A stretch of 7,012 nucleotides of DNA. Source: Armatimonadota bacterium (GTDB lineage Bacteria > Cloacimonadota > Cloacimonadia > Cloacimonadales > TCS61). The stretch spans positions 1 through 7,012 of the forward strand of contig JAUWNO010000109.1 in the NCBI GenBank assembly GCA_030612605.1, in the 5' to 3' direction. Numbering within the stretch: the stretch's first letter is position 1; the number at the start of each line of letters is the position of its first letter. The notes under the pieces were generated by a model. It was given only the letters and a program-made list of their open reading frames with translations, ran no database searches and was not told the origin of the DNA. Position numbers and translations under genes: made by a program. Of this stretch, positions 5,855 to 7,012 are shown piece after piece.

Positions 5855-6853
5855 ATGCTGCGCACATTAATTGAAGGTTTTGCTTTAGGTCTTTCCACCG
5901 GCTCGATTTGCCTGGCAACCTGCACTCCCATTTATCTGCCCTATCTTCTTACTGAAGAGAGAAAACTGAGTAAAAGCCTGATTAAAGTGGCAGAAATTTC
6001 TGCCGGTAGATTTTTTTCTTACATAGCTTTTGGAGCTGCTGCCGGTTATGCCGGAGCAAATATTAGTTCTATCGATAGAGAGATTTTCACTTCGATTGCC
6101 TACATTCTGCTTTCCATTTATCTTATTTTAAGTGCTTATCGCACGCATCAACACGATAAAAAATGTCATGTTCCCAAAATAGCTCGATTTTCAAGAAATG
6201 CCTTTATCTTAGGGATTTTAACCGGAATAAATTTCTGTCCTGCGTTTTTGATTGCACTTTCCAAAGCAGTCAATCTGGGTGGGATGTTCAGCGGGATGTT
6301 CTTATTTTTAGGATTCTTTTTGGGAACCACTCTTTTCTTGATTCCTCTGGCATTTTTTGGATTATTATCCAAGATAAAAGTTATGAAACTCATCGCTCAA
6401 ATCGCATCAGTTCTGATTGCAATCTGGTTTATTTTTACTGGAATTAAGGGAATAATACATTGGAACGAACACAGGATAATATCAGAAGAACCAGCCAGAA
6501 TGGTGGAAGCTTTCGCTCCCAAACAGTCAATTTTAATCATCTCAAGCGAAAATAATTTCGAGTATTTTTCAGCTTTAAAAGACTCCATTTCATCATTTCA
6601 CAATGCAAAAATAAAACTTAAAAAGATTAAAAAAGTTTTTCCGGACTCTTTAAATCTCGATGCTAATTTGATAATTTTTGCAGATGCGGAATTGTTTGAA
6701 TTAAAATCTAATAATTTAATTTTAGAAAACTTTGATTATTTCCAGGTAGAAACAGATTATCCGATTTCCCAAATGTTGAATTTTTTGAGGAAATTTACAT
6801 TTAAAACCAGAGATAAATTACACTGGAAATTTTCTCTGGAAGATAGTTCTTAA
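5855..6853 (+). CDS. DsbD/CcdA-type membrane thiol-electron transporter with unknown C-terminal domain
   Basis: Residues 1-202 hold six predicted membrane helices (about 5-32, 46-68, 78-94, 115-137, 142-170, 178-201). Helix 1 carries C19 and C23 followed by Thr-Pro, and helix 4 carries NFC128-Pro. This matches the cysteine pair in helices 1 and 4 of the DsbD/CcdA family (the DsbD_2 branch, often annotated as TauE/SafE-like), which moves reducing equivalents from cytoplasmic thioredoxin across the inner membrane. Residues about 213-332 form a soluble, cysteine-free, Lys- and Phe-rich domain that I do not recognise; it is not a thioredoxin fold with CXXC, so a separate acceptor would be needed. 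AAGGA at 5844-5848 gives a good ribosome-binding site ten bases after the barrel gene's stop. Next to exported ferredoxins, it may keep their cysteines reduced for cluster loading or feed electrons to them; both are inference. Confidence 0.82.
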   Translation: MLRTLIEGFALGLSTGSICLATCTPIYLPYLLTEERKLSKSLIKVAEISAGRFFSYIAFGAAAGYAGANISSIDREIFTSIAYILLSIYLILSAYRTHQHDKKCHVPKIARFSRNAFILGILTGINFCPAFLIALSKAVNLGGMFSGMFLFLGFFLGTTLFLIPLAFFGLLSKIKVMKLIAQIASVLIAIWFIFTGIKGIIHWNEHRIISEEPARMVEAFAPKQSILIISSENNFEYFSALKDSISSFHNAKIKLKKIKKVFPDSLNLDANLIIFADAELFELKSNNLILENFDYFQVETDYPISQMLNFLRKFTFKTRDKLHWKFSLEDSS

Positions 6854-6868
6854 CCTCTTCCCAAACCT

Positions 6869-6980
6869 TTCAGGGTTCAGGGTTCAAGGTTCAGGTTTCA
6901 GGGTTCTGGGTTCAAGGTTCATGGTTCAGGGTTCAGGGTTCAGGGTTCTGGGTTCTGGGGTCTGGGATCACGGGTCAGGG
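6869..6980. repeat. Heptanucleotide tandem repeat, 16 units, G-quadruplex potential
   Basis: Sixteen consecutive 7-base units keep perfect register from 6869 to 6980. Consensus is TTCAGGG, with TTCTGGG, TTCAAGG, TTCATGG and TTCAGGT variants and three decayed units at the right end (GTCTGGG, ATCACGG, GTCAGGG). Between 6929 and 6966, six GGG tracts recur with four-base spacers, enough for a G-quadruplex on the + strand. The array begins 15 bases after the stop of the DsbD-like gene and could affect transcript termination. It resembles the short heptamer repeats (STRRs) known from cyanobacteria in form only. Confidence 0.9.
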
Positions 6981-7012
6981 TTACTAAGTCAGATCTGAAC
7001 GTATGCACGAAT
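6981..7012. other. Right edge of window, nothing recognised
   Basis: After the heptamer array there are 32 bases with no gene start, RNA or repeat that I can identify. Confidence 0.5.

Noticed and set aside
530..6853. Multihaem cytochrome or c-type haem sites
   Set aside because: No CXXCH is present in any of the five proteins. The Cys-rich stretches, including CHNCAHC at residue 1002, fit [4Fe-4S] ligand spacing instead.
6869..6980. Telomere-like or CRISPR-like array
   Set aside because: The 7-base unit has no spacers and is internal to the contig as far as can be seen; nothing supports a linear chromosome end.

Overview
The window is A+T-rich bacterial DNA. It carries five genes on the + strand, flanked and interrupted by repetitive non-coding DNA. 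Two lipobox signal peptides, a terminal-Phe beta-barrel protein and repeated FN3 units with the GDDGxEGTA signature suggest a Gram-negative-type anaerobe of the FCB / Cloacimonadota kind of lineage. That placement is an inference from protein style, not a phylogenetic result.

Layout. Positions 1-227 hold the end of a CRISPR array: three recognisable repeats plus a probable partial one at the left edge, with no cas genes in view. Positions 228-529 are non-coding leader with a hairpin. Positions 530-3691 encode a large lipoprotein with two ferredoxin-type [4Fe-4S] motifs at the N-terminus, eight FN3-like domains, and two more [4Fe-4S] motifs at the extreme C-terminus. Positions 3692-4115 are a non-coding gap with a perfect 10-bp stem-loop, a 12-bp palindrome and a nested inverted-repeat element. 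From 4116 to 6853 run four tightly packed genes: an exported small 8-Cys ferredoxin, a second 8-Cys ferredoxin that is a lipoprotein, an outer-membrane beta-barrel protein, and a DsbD/CcdA-type membrane protein with an unknown C-terminal domain. Positions 6869-6980 are a 16-unit heptanucleotide tandem repeat with G-quadruplex potential.

Working hypothesis. Three consecutive proteins carry paired [4Fe-4S] cysteine motifs behind Sec or lipoprotein signals. They are followed by a barrel of porin size and a membrane thiol-electron transporter. This looks like an extracytoplasmic electron-transfer module built on iron-sulfur clusters rather than c-type haem; no CXXCH motif occurs in any of the five proteins. 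By analogy with porin-cytochrome conduits, the barrel could hold a ferredoxin lipoprotein in the outer membrane while the FN3 rod carries clusters outward. The DsbD-like protein could keep the exported cysteines reduced for cluster assembly. The domain architecture and gene order are read directly from the sequence. The conduit function is inference.
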